Below, piece after piece: positions 41,618-51,664 of a stretch of DNA of 64,000 nt (its first letter is position 1; each line of letters begins with the position of its first letter). A program made the position numbers and the translations under genes. The notes under the pieces were generated by a model. It was not told the origin of the DNA and made no database searches. It worked only from the letters and a program-made list of their open reading frames with translations. Source of the DNA: Streptomyces lydicus (GTDB lineage: Bacteria; Actinomycetota; Actinomycetes; Streptomycetales; Streptomycetaceae); contig NZ_RDTE01000003.1 of NCBI RefSeq assembly GCF_004125265.1, positions 5,022,001 to 5,086,000 of the forward strand. Reading direction: 5' to 3'.

Positions 41618-42369
41618 GCGAGCAGAAGAACCCCGGCGAGCCGAACGGCACGGACGACGCCGTTCCCGCGCAGCGCGACGACACCGGCGAGGCGATCGCC
41701 ACCCGCCGCGGGATGTTCGGCGCCAACAACGGCGGCGACACCAGCGGCTACGGCGGCCTGGTCCGGACCGTCCGGCTGCCCGGCGCGAGCACCCGGCCGT
41801 ACGGCGGGCCCCGCGGGGAGGACGGCTACGGCGAGTTCGACGAGATCGCCGACGAGCTGGAGGGCGCCCTCGACGAACAGGGCCTGGTCCCCGAGAACGT
41901 CATCGAGAAGACCGTCGTGGACCGCGCCGAGTTGACCTTCCACGTCGAGCGCAGCCACCTGCCGACGGTCGCCAGGATCCTGCGCGACGACCCGGCGCTG
42001 CGCTTCGAGCTGTGTACGGGCGTGAGCGGAGTGCACTTCCCCGGCGACACCGGCCGCGAGCTGCACGCCGTCTACCACCTGCGCTCGATCACCCACAACC
42101 GGCTGATCCGGCTGGAGGTCTCGGCCCCGGACGCCGACCCGCACGTGCCCTCGCTGGTGGAGGTCTATCCGACCAACGACTGGCACGAGCGCGAGACCTA
42201 CGACTTCTTCGGAATCGTTTTCGACGGCCATCCGGCGCTGACCCGGATCATGATGCCCGACGACTGGCAGGGCTTCCCGCAGCGCAAGGACTACCCCCTC
42301 GGGGGCATTCCCGTCGAGTACAAGGGCGCCAAGATTCCGGCTCCCGACCAGCGGAGGTCGTACAGCTGA
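41614..42369 (+). CDS. nuoC: NADH-quinone oxidoreductase subunit C
   Basis: A 251-aa hydrophilic subunit of the connecting arm. The first 90 residues are a charged, Gly-rich extension usual in actinobacteria; the 30-kDa-subunit domain follows, with FELCTGVSGVHFPGDTGREL, YHLRSITHNRLIRLEV and the signature ERETYDFFGIVFDGHPALTR. It is separate from NuoD, unlike the fused CD of enterics. TGATG overlap with nuoD. Confidence 0.97.
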
Positions 42370-43745
42370 TGACTACTGCACCGCACTCCCACTCCCCGAA
42401 CGGCCACCGCACCTCCAGCGACTTCGACACCACGGAGTCCCTGGCCAGGGAGACCACCGAGGGCACCGTCTACAACGTCTCCGGCGGCGACTGGGACGAG
42501 ATCGCGGCCGCCGCCGTGAAGTCCGACGACGAGCGGATCATCGTCAACATGGGGCCGCAGCACCCCTCCACCCACGGCGTGCTCCGGCTGATCCTGGAGA
42601 TCGACGGCGAGACCGTCACCGAGGCCCGCTGCGGCATCGGCTATCTGCACACCGGCATCGAGAAGAACCTCGAATTCCGGACCTGGACGCAGGGCACCAC
42701 CTTCGTCACGCGCATGGATTACCTCACCCCCTTCTTCAACGAGACGGCCTACTGCCTGGCCGTGGAGAAGCTGCTGGGGATCACCGACCAGATCCCCGAC
42801 CGGGCCTCGGTCCTCCGCGTGCTGCTGATGGAGCTCAACCGGATGTCCTCCCACCTGGTGGCGATCGCCACCGGCGGGATGGAGCTGGGCGCCACCACGA
42901 TCATGATCTACGGCTTCCGCGACCGTGAGCTCATCCTCGATCTCTACGAGCTGATCACCGGCCTGCGGATGAACCACGCCTACATCCGGCCCGGCGGCCT
43001 CGCCCAGGACCTGCCCCCGGGCGCGGTCGACCGGGTGCGCGAGTTCGTGAAGACGATGCGCAAGAACATCGGCGAGTACGACAAGCTCGCCACCGGCAAC
43101 CCGGTCTTCAAGGGCCGGATGGAGGGCATCGGCTATCTCGACCTGGCCGGCTGCATGGCCACCGGCGCCACCGGGCCCATCGTGCGCTCCGCCGGACTGC
43201 CGCACGACCTGCGCAAGACCCAGCCGTACTGCGGTTACGAGACCTACGACTTCGAGGTGCCGACCGCCGACACCTGCGACTCGTACGGCCGGTTCCTGAT
43301 CCGGCTGGAGGAGATGCGCCAGTCGCTGCGGATCGTCGAGCAGTGCCTGGACCGGCTGGAGCCCGGCCCGGTGATGGTCGCGGACAAGAAGATCGCCTGG
43401 CCCGCCCAGCTGGCCCTCGGTCCGGACGGCCTCGGCAACTCCCTCGACCACATCAAGAAGATCATGGGCACCTCGATGGAGGCGCTGATCCACCACTTCA
43501 AGCTGGTGACCGAGGGCTTCCGGGTCCCGCCGGGGCAGACGTACGCGGCCGTCGAGTCGCCCAAGGGCGAGCTGGGCGTGCACGCGGTCAGCGACGGCGG
43601 CACCCGTCCCTACCGGGTGCACTTCCGCGACCCGTCCTTCACCAATCTCCAGGCCATGGCGGCGATGTGCGAAGGCGGCCAGGTCGCCGACGTCATCGTC
43701 GCCGTCGCGTCCATCGACCCCGTGATGGGAGGCGTCGACCGGTGA
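42369..43745 (+). CDS. nuoD: NADH-quinone oxidoreductase subunit D
   Basis: A 458-aa 49-kDa-type subunit that lines the quinone site with NuoB. It has NMGPQHPSTHGVLRLILEID, GYLHTGIEKNLEFRTW and TRMDYLTPFFNE; the histidine of GPQHPSTHG and tyrosines near it contact the quinone headgroup. A 50-residue hydrophilic N-terminal tail precedes the conserved core. GTGA overlap with nuoE. Menaquinone is the expected electron acceptor. Confidence 0.98.
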   Translation: MTTAPHSHSPNGHRTSSDFDTTESLARETTEGTVYNVSGGDWDEIAAAAVKSDDERIIVNMGPQHPSTHGVLRLILEIDGETVTEARCGIGYLHTGIEKNLEFRTWTQGTTFVTRMDYLTPFFNETAYCLAVEKLLGITDQIPDRASVLRVLLMELNRMSSHLVAIATGGMELGATTIMIYGFRDRELILDLYELITGLRMNHAYIRPGGLAQDLPPGAVDRVREFVKTMRKNIGEYDKLATGNPVFKGRMEGIGYLDLAGCMATGATGPIVRSAGLPHDLRKTQPYCGYETYDFEVPTADTCDSYGRFLIRLEEMRQSLRIVEQCLDRLEPGPVMVADKKIAWPAQLALGPDGLGNSLDHIKKIMGTSMEALIHHFKLVTEGFRVPPGQTYAAVESPKGELGVHAVSDGGTRPYRVHFRDPSFTNLQAMAAMCEGGQVADVIVAVASIDPVMGGVDR

Positions 43746-44638
43746 GCGCCACTGAGGCAAACCATGACGTGCAGCTGGGGATGCCCGCACTCCCCGCCCC
43801 CGACTACCCGGTGGACGTACGGGCCCGGCTGGAGGCGGACGCCAAGGAGGTGATCGCCCGCTACCCGGGCGCGCGCTCGGCACTGCTGCCGCTGCTGCAC
43901 CTCGTCCAGGCCGAGGAAGGGCATGTCACCCGTACCGGCATCCGCTTCTGCGCCGAGATGCTCGACCTCACCACCGCCGAGGTCACCGCGGTCTCGACCT
44001 TCTACTCCATGTACCGCCGCAAGGCGAGTGGTGAGTATCAGGTCGGGGTCTGCACCAACACGCTGTGCGCGGTGATGGGCGGCGACGCCATCTTCGAGGA
44101 CCTCAAGGAGCACCTGGGCGTCGGCAACGGCGAGACCACCGAGGACGGCGCCGTCACCCTCGAACACATCGAGTGCAACGCGGCCTGCGACTTCGCCCCG
44201 GTCGTGATGGTCAACTGGGAGTTCTTCGACAACCAGACGCCACAGTCCGCCCGGCAGCTCGTCGACGACCTGCGGGCCGGCCGGAGCGTGCAGCCCACCC
44301 GGGGCGCGCCGCTGTGCAGCTTCAAGGACACCGCCCGGATGCTCGCCGGTTTCCCGGACGAGCGGCCCGGCGCCGTCGAGGCCACCGGCGGAGCGGGCCC
44401 CGCCTCGCTGATCGGGCTGCGGCTCGCCAAGGGCGAGGCCGTCCCCGGCCGCGGCGCCGACCACGTCATCGCGCCGCGCACCGCTCGGACCGCCGACGGG
44501 TCCGGCGGCGAACCCCCGTCCGGCCACCCCGCCGAGGAGCCGCCCGCCGGGCACCCCAGCTCCCATGACGCACCGCAGGAGACCGCGGCCTCCGATGACC
44601 AGCACCCAGCGGGACCCGCAGCAGAGGAGGGGGAGTGA
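43742..44638 (+). CDS. nuoE: NADH-quinone oxidoreductase subunit E, with C-terminal extension
   Basis: A 298-aa subunit carrying the [2Fe-2S] cluster N1a. Cluster ligands lie in GVCTNTLCAVMGG and HIECNAACDFAPVV. The core (to about residue 180) matches the usual 24-kDa subunit of about 160-170 aa. The extra 110 residues contain TRGAPLCSFKDTARMLAGFP and then a disordered Pro/Ser/Glu-rich tail. GTG 43742 overlaps the nuoD stop. Confidence 0.96.
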   Translation: MSATEANHDVQLGMPALPAPDYPVDVRARLEADAKEVIARYPGARSALLPLLHLVQAEEGHVTRTGIRFCAEMLDLTTAEVTAVSTFYSMYRRKASGEYQVGVCTNTLCAVMGGDAIFEDLKEHLGVGNGETTEDGAVTLEHIECNAACDFAPVVMVNWEFFDNQTPQSARQLVDDLRAGRSVQPTRGAPLCSFKDTARMLAGFPDERPGAVEATGGAGPASLIGLRLAKGEAVPGRGADHVIAPRTARTADGSGGEPPSGHPAEEPPAGHPSSHDAPQETAASDDQHPAGPAAEEGE

Positions 44639-46020
44639 TGACCGTGGCTGCCGCACACGGGGGTGCCTCCCGGCCGGAGGCCGGCGGGGAGACCAACCCC
44701 GAGAAGCTTCTGACGCCCGTCCTGTCCGCCTTCTGGGACCAGCCCCAGCCCTGGACGCTGGAGACCTACCGCCGGCACGAGGGGTACGAGGGCCTGCGCA
44801 AGGCGCTCGCGATGCCCCCGGACGACGTCATCGCGTACATCAAGGACTCCGGGCTGCGCGGCCGCGGCGGCGCCGGCTTCCCGACCGGGATGAAGTGGCA
44901 GTTCATCCCGCAGGGCGACGGCAAACCGCACTACCTCGTCGTCAACGCCGACGAATCGGAGCCCGGGACCTGCAAGGACATCCCGCTGCTCTTCGCGAAC
45001 CCGCACTCCCTCATCGAGGGGATCGTGATCGCCTGCCATGCGATCCGCTCGCACCATGCCTTCATCTATCTGCGCGGTGAGGTCGTGCCCGTCCTGCGGC
45101 GGCTGCACGAAGCCGTGCGCGAGGCCTATGCGGCGGGTTTCCTCGGCAGGAACATCCTCGGCTCGGGACTCGATCTGGACGTGATCGTGCACGCGGGCGC
45201 CGGCGCGTACATCTGCGGTGAGGAGACCGCGCTGCTGGACTCGCTGGAGGGGCGTCGCGGGCAGCCCCGGCTGCGTCCCCCCTTCCCCGCGGTGGCGGGC
45301 CTGTACGCCTGCCCCACTGTGGTGAACAACGTCGAGTCCATCGCCTCGGTTCCCGCGATCATGAACCGGGGCAAGGACTGGTTCCGGTCCATGGGCAGCG
45401 AGAAGTCCCCCGGTTTCACGCTCTACTCGCTCAGCGGCCATGTCGCCCGCCCCGGCCAGTACGAGGCCCCGTTGGGCGTCACCCTGCGCCAGCTGCTGGA
45501 CCTGAGCGGCGGAATGCGCCGCGGCCACCGGCTGAAGTTCTGGACCCCGGGCGGCTCCTCGACACCGATGTTCACCGACGAACACCTCGATGTCCCCCTG
45601 GACTACGAGGGCGTCGGCGCGGCCGGCTCGATGCTCGGCACCAAGGCGCTGCAGTGCTTCGACGAGACCACCTGCGTGGTGCGGGCGGTCACCCGCTGGA
45701 CCGAGTTCTACGCACACGAGTCCTGCGGCAAGTGCACGCCCTGCCGCGAAGGCACCTACTGGCTGGTGCAGTTGCTGCGCGACATCGAGGCCGGCAAGGG
45801 CCGGATGGACGACCTCGACAAGCTGAACGACATCGCCGACAACATCAACGGCAAGTCCTTCTGCGCCCTCGGCGACGGCGCCGCCTCGCCGATCTTCTCC
45901 TCGCTGCAGTACTTCCGCGAGGAGTACGAGCAGCACATCACCGGCAAGGGCTGCCCCTTCGACCCGGCCAAGTCGACCCTGTGGGCCGACAACGACGCTC
46001 ACCTGGGGGTGAATGCATGA
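44635..46020 (+). CDS. nuoF: NADH-quinone oxidoreductase subunit F
   Basis: A 461-aa subunit that binds NADH and FMN and holds cluster N3. Seen are GLRGRGGAGFPTGMKW (NADH/FMN loop), VNADESEPGTCKDIPL, GAGAYICGEETALLDSLEG and the four-cysteine cluster site in ESCGKCTPCREG with a later CALG. Two adjacent starts are possible: GTG 44635, overlapping the nuoE stop, or ATG 44638; both follow GAGGAGGGGG. Confidence 0.97.
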   Translation: MMTVAAAHGGASRPEAGGETNPEKLLTPVLSAFWDQPQPWTLETYRRHEGYEGLRKALAMPPDDVIAYIKDSGLRGRGGAGFPTGMKWQFIPQGDGKPHYLVVNADESEPGTCKDIPLLFANPHSLIEGIVIACHAIRSHHAFIYLRGEVVPVLRRLHEAVREAYAAGFLGRNILGSGLDLDVIVHAGAGAYICGEETALLDSLEGRRGQPRLRPPFPAVAGLYACPTVVNNVESIASVPAIMNRGKDWFRSMGSEKSPGFTLYSLSGHVARPGQYEAPLGVTLRQLLDLSGGMRRGHRLKFWTPGGSSTPMFTDEHLDVPLDYEGVGAAGSMLGTKALQCFDETTCVVRAVTRWTEFYAHESCGKCTPCREGTYWLVQLLRDIEAGKGRMDDLDKLNDIADNINGKSFCALGDGAASPIFSSLQYFREEYEQHITGKGCPFDPAKSTLWADNDAHLGVNA

Positions 46021-48524
46021 CCGTCACCACAAGCGCTCCCTCGGGCGGCGGCGAGGCGGCGATCCCGCCGGAGGACCTCGTCACCCTGACGATCGACGGC
46101 ATCGAGATCTCCGTCCCCAAGGGGACGCTGGTCATCCGCGCCGCCGAACTCCTCGGCATCGAGATCCCGCGGTTCTGCGACCACCCGCTGCTGGACCCGG
46201 CGGGCGCCTGCCGGCAGTGCATCGTCGAGGTCGAGGGCCAGCGCAAGCCGATGGCCTCCTGCACCATCACCTGCACCGACGGCATGGTCGTCAAATCGCA
46301 GCTCACCTCGCCGGTGGCCGAGAAGGCCCAGCGCGGGGTGATGGAGCTGCTGCTGATCAACCACCCGCTGGACTGCCCGGTCTGCGACAAGGGCGGTGAG
46401 TGCCCGCTGCAGAACCAGGCGATGCAGGTGGGCGACCCGGAGTCGCGCTTCGAGGGCAAGAAGCGCACCTTCGCCAAGCCGGTGCCGATCTCCACGCAGG
46501 TGCTGCTGGACCGCGAGCGGTGCGTGCTGTGTGCGCGCTGCACCCGCTTCAGCAACCAGATCGCCGGCGACCCGATGATCGAGCTGGTCGAGCGCGGCGC
46601 CCTCCAGCAGGTCGGCACCGGGGAGGGCGACCCCTTCCAGTCGTACTTCTCCGGCAACACCATCCAGATCTGCCCGGTCGGCGCGCTCACCTCCGCCGCG
46701 TACCGCTTCCGCTCCCGCCCCTTCGACCTGGTCTCCTCGCCGTCGGTGTGCGAACACTGCGCGGGCGGCTGTGCGACGCGTACGGACCACCGGCGCGGCA
46801 AGGTCATGCGGCGGCTGGCGGCGAACGATCCCGAGGTCAACGAGGAGTGGATCTGCGACAAGGGGCGGTTCGCCTTCCGCTACGCGCAGCAGCGCGACCG
46901 GCTGGAGCAGCCCCTCGTACGCAACCCGGAGACCGGTGAACTGGAGCCGGCGAGCTGGCCCGAGGCACTGGAGGCGGCGGCCCGCGGGCTGTCCGCCGCC
47001 AAGGGCCGCACCGGAGTGCTGACCGGCGGCCGGCTGACCGTCGAGGACGCCTACGCCTACGCCAAGTTCGCCCGGATCGCGCTGGACACCAACGACATCG
47101 ACTTCCGGGCGCGGGTGCACAGCGCGGAGGAGGCCGAGTTCCTGGCGTCCCACGTCGCCGGGCATGGCCGCGATCTGGACGGCACCGCAGTCACGTACAC
47201 CGCGCTGGAGCAGGCACCGGCCGTCCTGCTGGCCGGGATCGAGGCCGAGGAGGAGGCGCCCGGTGTCTTCCTGCGGCTGCGCAAGGCGCACCGCAAGAGC
47301 GGCCAGCGCACCTTCGGGCTGGCCGGTCACGCCTCCCGCGGGCTGATCAAGGCGGGCGGCACGCTGCTGCCGGCCGCGCCCGGCACCGAGACCGAATGGC
47401 TGGACGCGCTCGCGGGCGGCGTCGGCCTGGACGGCGAGGGGCAGGTGGCGGCCGAGGCGCTGCGGGCCGACGGCGCGGTGATCATCGTCGGCGAGCGGCT
47501 GGCGGGCGTACCCGGCGCCCTGACCTCCGCCGTCCGCGCCGCCCTGGCCACTGGCGCCCGGCTGGTGTGGATCCCCCGGCGGGCGGGCGAACGCGGCGCC
47601 GTCGAGGCGGGCGCACTGCCCGGCCTGCTGCCCGGTGGCCGGCCGGCCACCGACCCGCGGGCCCGTGACGAGGTCGCGGCCGTCTGGGGCGTGGCCGCGC
47701 TGCCGCACCGGCACGGCCGGGACACCGGCCAGATCATCGAGGCCGCGGCGACCGGCGAGCTCGGCGCCCTGCTGGTGGCGGGCGTCGAGGTCGCCGACCT
47801 GCCGGACCCGGCCCGTGCGCTGACCGCCCTGGACGAGGTCGGCTTCCTGGTCAGCCTGGAGCTGCGGCCCTCGCAGGTCACCGACCGGGCGGGTGTGGTC
47901 CTCCCGGTGGCGGCCGTGGTCGAGAAGGCCGGCACCTTCCTCAACTGGGAAGGCCGGGCGCGGCTGTTCGAGGCCGCCCTCAAACCGGACCAGATGACCC
48001 GACGGCATCTGCTGCCGGACGCCCGGGTGCTGCACCTGCTCGCCGACGCCCTCGACGTCCATCTGGCGCTGCCGGACATCCGCGCGGCGCGCCGCGAACT
48101 GGACCGGCTCGGCGGCTGGGAGGGCCCCCACGCGGACGAGCCCCGGGAGAGCGGACGCCCGCTGCCCCGACCCGAGCCCGGCGAGGCGGTCCTCGCCGGA
48201 CACCGGCTCCTGCTGGACCAGGGTCTGCTCCAGCAGGGCGACGAGGCGCTGGCCGGCACCCGGCACGCCGCCGTCGCCCGGCTGTCGCAGATCACCGCGC
48301 AGGAGACCGGGGTCAAGGACGGCGACCTGCTGGCGGTCACCGGACCGGCCGGCGCGGTCCGTCTGCCGCTCCACGTCACGCCGATGCCCGACCGGGTGGT
48401 GTGGCTGCCGCTCAACTCGACGGGCGGTGGCGTCGCCGCCGACACCGGGGCGCAACCCGGTGACCTGGTGAAGATCTCCGCCGTCCCGGGCACCCCGGAG
48501 CCGGCCGAGGAGGTGGACGCATGA
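46017..48524 (+). CDS. nuoG: NADH-quinone oxidoreductase subunit G
   Basis: An 835-aa subunit with several iron-sulfur clusters. The N-terminal ferredoxin-like domain has RFCDHPLLDPAGACRQCIVE, followed by DCPVCDKGGECPLQ and RCVLCARCTRFSNQIAGDP, then CEHCAGGC of the molybdopterin-oxidoreductase-like domain. The C-terminal half is a catalytically silent oxidoreductase fold, rich in Ala/Gly. It links NADH oxidation to the rest of the arm. ATG 46017 overlaps the nuoF stop. Confidence 0.97.
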   Translation: MTVTTSAPSGGGEAAIPPEDLVTLTIDGIEISVPKGTLVIRAAELLGIEIPRFCDHPLLDPAGACRQCIVEVEGQRKPMASCTITCTDGMVVKSQLTSPVAEKAQRGVMELLLINHPLDCPVCDKGGECPLQNQAMQVGDPESRFEGKKRTFAKPVPISTQVLLDRERCVLCARCTRFSNQIAGDPMIELVERGALQQVGTGEGDPFQSYFSGNTIQICPVGALTSAAYRFRSRPFDLVSSPSVCEHCAGGCATRTDHRRGKVMRRLAANDPEVNEEWICDKGRFAFRYAQQRDRLEQPLVRNPETGELEPASWPEALEAAARGLSAAKGRTGVLTGGRLTVEDAYAYAKFARIALDTNDIDFRARVHSAEEAEFLASHVAGHGRDLDGTAVTYTALEQAPAVLLAGIEAEEEAPGVFLRLRKAHRKSGQRTFGLAGHASRGLIKAGGTLLPAAPGTETEWLDALAGGVGLDGEGQVAAEALRADGAVIIVGERLAGVPGALTSAVRAALATGARLVWIPRRAGERGAVEAGALPGLLPGGRPATDPRARDEVAAVWGVAALPHRHGRDTGQIIEAAATGELGALLVAGVEVADLPDPARALTALDEVGFLVSLELRPSQVTDRAGVVLPVAAVVEKAGTFLNWEGRARLFEAALKPDQMTRRHLLPDARVLHLLADALDVHLALPDIRAARRELDRLGGWEGPHADEPRESGRPLPRPEPGEAVLAGHRLLLDQGLLQQGDEALAGTRHAAVARLSQITAQETGVKDGDLLAVTGPAGAVRLPLHVTPMPDRVVWLPLNSTGGGVAADTGAQPGDLVKISAVPGTPEPAEEVDA

Positions 48525-49906
48525 TGCAGCTCGGTCAACTCGCCGCCGCCGGTGGTGCGCTGGCGCAGGAAGACCTGTCGATGTTCGGCCGCGACCCGTG
48601 GTGGCTGGTCGTCATCAAGGCGGTCTTCTGCTTCGCGTTCCTGATGCTGACGGTGCTGTTCTCGATCGTCTGGGAACGCAAGGTCGTCGCCTGGATGCAG
48701 CTGCGCATCGGCCCCAACCGGCACGGCCCCTGGGGGATGCTGCAGTCCCTCGCCGACGGCATCAAGCTGATGCTGAAGGAGGACCTGGTCGTCAAGCGGG
48801 CCGACAAGGTGGTCTACGTCCTCGCGCCGGTCGTGGCGGCCATCCCGGCCTTCATGGCGATCGCGGTGATCCCCTTCGGCCCGGCCGGCAACGAGATCTC
48901 CATCTTCGGTGTCCGCACCCCGATGCAGCTCACCGACCTGCCGATCGGCATCCTCTACATCCTGGCCACGGCCTCGGTCGGCATCTACGGCATCGTGCTG
49001 GCCGGCTGGTCGTCCGGTTCGACGTATCCGCTGCTCGGCGGGCTGCGCTCGTGCGCGCAGATGATCTCGTACGAGATCGCCATGGGGATGTCGTTCGCGG
49101 CGGTGTTCCTCTACTCCGGGTCGATGTCGACGTCGACCATCGTGGAGTCGCAGCAGAACAGGTGGTACGTCCTGCTGCTGCCGGTGTCCTTCATCATCTA
49201 CATCGTCGCGATGGTGGGCGAGACCAACCGGGCGCCGTTCGACATGCCGGAGTCCGAGGGCGACCTCGTCGGCGGCTTCAACACCGAGTACTCGTCCATC
49301 AAGTTCGCGATGTTCATGCTCGCCGAGTACATCAACATGGTCACCGTCTCGGCGGTCGCGATCACGCTCTTCCTGGGCGGCTGGAAGGCCCCCTGGCCGA
49401 TCTCCACGTTCTGGGCGGGCGCGAACCACGGCTGGTGGCCGCTGCTCTGGTTCACGATCAAGGTGCAGCTGCTGCTGTTCTTCTTCATCTGGCTGCGCGG
49501 CACCCTTCCCCGGGTGCGCTACGACCAGTTCATGAAGCTGGGCTGGAAGGTCCTCATCCCGGTCTCGCTGGTCTGGCTGATGCTGGTCGCCACCGTCCGG
49601 GCGCTGAAGAACGAGGGCTACAACTTCTCGCAGATCGTGCTCTATGTCGCGGGCGGCGCCGTCGTGCTGCTGCTGATCTCGCTCCTCGTGGACTTCTTCC
49701 GGCGCGCCGAGAAGGAGGAGACGGACGGCGACGGGGCCTTCGACCCGATGGCCGGCGGCTTCCCCGTGCCGCCGCTGCCCGGACAGAGCCTGCCACCGGT
49801 GCCGCGACGCCGGCCGCGCCGCGAGCGCGAGCTGATTGTCAGTGGTCGGGTGGACACTGTCAGTGACGGAAATGGAAACGACGGAAAGGGGGGCGACGGT
49901 GCCTGA
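48521..49906 (+). CDS. nuoH: NADH-quinone oxidoreductase subunit H
   Basis: A 461-aa membrane subunit with about eight helices that forms the entry to the quinone chamber. Motifs include ERKVVAWMQLRIGPNRHGPW, LADGIKLMLKEDLVV, MVGETNRAPFDMPESEGDLV and GFNTEYSSIKFAMFMLAEYI. A hydrophilic C-terminal tail of about 60 residues (GGFPVPPLPGQSLPPVPRRR and beyond) exceeds that of E. coli NuoH. Overlaps nuoG and nuoI. Confidence 0.97.
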   Translation: MMQLGQLAAAGGALAQEDLSMFGRDPWWLVVIKAVFCFAFLMLTVLFSIVWERKVVAWMQLRIGPNRHGPWGMLQSLADGIKLMLKEDLVVKRADKVVYVLAPVVAAIPAFMAIAVIPFGPAGNEISIFGVRTPMQLTDLPIGILYILATASVGIYGIVLAGWSSGSTYPLLGGLRSCAQMISYEIAMGMSFAAVFLYSGSMSTSTIVESQQNRWYVLLLPVSFIIYIVAMVGETNRAPFDMPESEGDLVGGFNTEYSSIKFAMFMLAEYINMVTVSAVAITLFLGGWKAPWPISTFWAGANHGWWPLLWFTIKVQLLLFFFIWLRGTLPRVRYDQFMKLGWKVLIPVSLVWLMLVATVRALKNEGYNFSQIVLYVAGGAVVLLLISLLVDFFRRAEKEETDGDGAFDPMAGGFPVPPLPGQSLPPVPRRRPRRERELIVSGRVDTVSDGNGNDGKGGDGA

Positions 49907-50489
49907 GTTCCAGAACCCCGTGGCCGGCTTCGGCGTGACCTTCAAGGCCATGTTCAAGAAGCGGCTGACCGAGCAGTACCCGGAGGAGAAGAAGCCGACG
50001 GCGCCGCGTTTCCACGGCCGCCACCAGCTCAACCGCCATCCCGACGGGCTGGAGAAGTGCATCGGCTGCGAGCTGTGCGCCTGGGCCTGCCCGGCGGACG
50101 CGATCTACGTCGAGGGCGCGGACAACACCGCCGAGGAGCGCTACTCCCCGGGCGAGCGCTACGGCCGCGTCTACCAGATCAACTACCTGCGCTGCATCCT
50201 GTGCGGCCTGTGCGTGGAGGCCTGCCCGACCCGCGCGCTGACCATGACCAACGAGTACGAACTCGCCGACCGGTCCCGCGAATCGCTCATCTACACCAAG
50301 GAGGAGCTGCTGGCGGGCCTGTCGGAGACGATGGTCGACTCGCCGCACGCGATCTACCCCGGCATGACGGAGAAGGACTACTACCAGGGCCTGGTGACCG
50401 AGGCCGCTCCGGGGACCGTCCGTCAGGTCGCGGTCTCCAAGGGCGAGAAGGCCGACGGCAACACCCAGGGGAAGGAGGCGAAGGCATGA
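49899..50489 (+). CDS. nuoI: NADH-quinone oxidoreductase subunit I
   Basis: A 196-aa subunit with two [4Fe-4S] clusters (N6a and N6b) in the ferredoxin motifs CIGCELCAWACPADAI and CILCGLCVEACPTRAL. It passes electrons toward N2 in NuoB. GTG 49899, inside the 3' end of nuoH, begins VPEFQNPVAGFGVTFKAMFK. A Lys/Glu-rich tail is present. Confidence 0.97.
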   Translation: MPEFQNPVAGFGVTFKAMFKKRLTEQYPEEKKPTAPRFHGRHQLNRHPDGLEKCIGCELCAWACPADAIYVEGADNTAEERYSPGERYGRVYQINYLRCILCGLCVEACPTRALTMTNEYELADRSRESLIYTKEELLAGLSETMVDSPHAIYPGMTEKDYYQGLVTEAAPGTVRQVAVSKGEKADGNTQGKEAKA

Positions 50490-51355
50490 CCGGACTCGCC
50501 GCCGCGGCCTCCGTGACCTCCACCGGAGAGGCCGTGCAGTTCTGGATCCTGGGCATCGTCGCCGTCAGCGGCGCGCTGTGCACGATCCTGATGAAGCGGG
50601 CCGTGCACAGCGCCCTCTCGCTCGCCGGGACCATGATCGTCCTGGCGGTCTTCTACCTCGCCAACGGCGCGTACTTCCTCGGTGTCGTCCAGATCGTCGT
50701 CTATACCGGCGCGATCATGATGCTGTTCCTGTTCGTCGTGATGCTGGTCGGTGTCACCGCGGCGGACTCCCTCAAGGAGACGCTGAAGGGGCAGCGCTGG
50801 CTCGCCGCCGGACTGGGCATCGGCTTCGGCGTCCTGCTGATCGCCGGGATCGGCAACGCCTCGCTCAAGGAGTTCAACGGCCTGGGCGAGGCGAACGCCG
50901 GCGGCAATGTGCAGGGCCTGGCCGCGCTCATCTTCACCAAGTACGTCTTCGCCTTCGAAATCACCGGCGCGCTGCTGATCACGGCGGCCGTCGGCGCGAT
51001 GGTGCTCACCCACCGGGAGCGCACCGAGCGCGCCAGGACGCAACGCGAGCAGTCCGAGGCGCGCATCCGCGAGGGCAAGCAGGTGCCGCCGCTGCCCGCC
51101 CCCGGCGTCTACGCCCGGCACAACGCCGTCGACATCCCGGGCCTGCTGCCCGACGGCACCACGTCCGAGCTGAGCGTCAGCCGGACGCTGCGGGAGCGCG
51201 GCCAGCTCCGGGATGTCTCCGGTGAATCGCTCGCCGAGCTGAAGGCGCTGGAGGAGCGCTCCGAGAACTGGCTGGGCCGGGGTTCCGATGAACCCCGGCC
51301 CTCGTCGTCCGGTGGCGTGGCGCCGAAGGAGCACAAGGAGGGGGCCAAGAAATGA
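50486..51355 (+). CDS. nuoJ: NADH-quinone oxidoreductase subunit J
   Basis: A 289-aa membrane subunit with five helices in the first 180 residues, including VVQIVVYTGAIMMLFLFVVM, which corresponds to the bulged helix 3 coupling quinone chemistry to proton pumping. The cytoplasmic tail of about 110 residues (RERTERARTQREQSEARI and beyond) is long for NuoJ but common in Streptomyces. ATG 50486 overlaps nuoI. Confidence 0.96.
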   Translation: MTGLAAAASVTSTGEAVQFWILGIVAVSGALCTILMKRAVHSALSLAGTMIVLAVFYLANGAYFLGVVQIVVYTGAIMMLFLFVVMLVGVTAADSLKETLKGQRWLAAGLGIGFGVLLIAGIGNASLKEFNGLGEANAGGNVQGLAALIFTKYVFAFEITGALLITAAVGAMVLTHRERTERARTQREQSEARIREGKQVPPLPAPGVYARHNAVDIPGLLPDGTTSELSVSRTLRERGQLRDVSGESLAELKALEERSENWLGRGSDEPRPSSSGGVAPKEHKEGAKK

Positions 51356-51651
51356 ACCCGGTCAACTACCTCTATCTCGCCGCCCTGTTGTTCACCATCG
51401 GCGCGGCCGGGGTGCTGATCAGGCGGAACGCCATCGTGGTGTTCATGTGCATCGAGCTGATGCTCAACGCCTGCAATCTCGCCTTCGTCACCTTCTCGCG
51501 GATGCACGGGAATCTGGACGGCCAGATCATCGCCTTCTTCACGATGGTCGTCGCCGCGGCCGAGGTCGTGGTCGGCCTGGCGATCATCGTGTCGATCTTC
51601 CGCACCCGTCATACGGCCTCGGTCGACGACGCCAGCCTGATGAAGCTGTAA
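51352..51651 (+). CDS. nuoK: NADH-quinone oxidoreductase subunit K
   Basis: A 99-aa, three-helix antiporter-like subunit. The conserved glutamates are in VVFMCIELMLNACNLAF and TMVVAAAEVVVGLAII; both are needed for proton transfer in the family. Overlaps nuoJ by 4 bp. Confidence 0.97.
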   Translation: MNPVNYLYLAALLFTIGAAGVLIRRNAIVVFMCIELMLNACNLAFVTFSRMHGNLDGQIIAFFTMVVAAAEVVVGLAIIVSIFRTRHTASVDDASLMKL

Positions 51652-51664
51652 GGGGTCGCACAAA

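Noticed and set aside
47327..50062. A 911-codon minus-strand open frame opposite nuoG and nuoH
   Set aside because: Low-complexity Arg/His/Asp-rich translation; the opposite strand holds textbook complex I genes.
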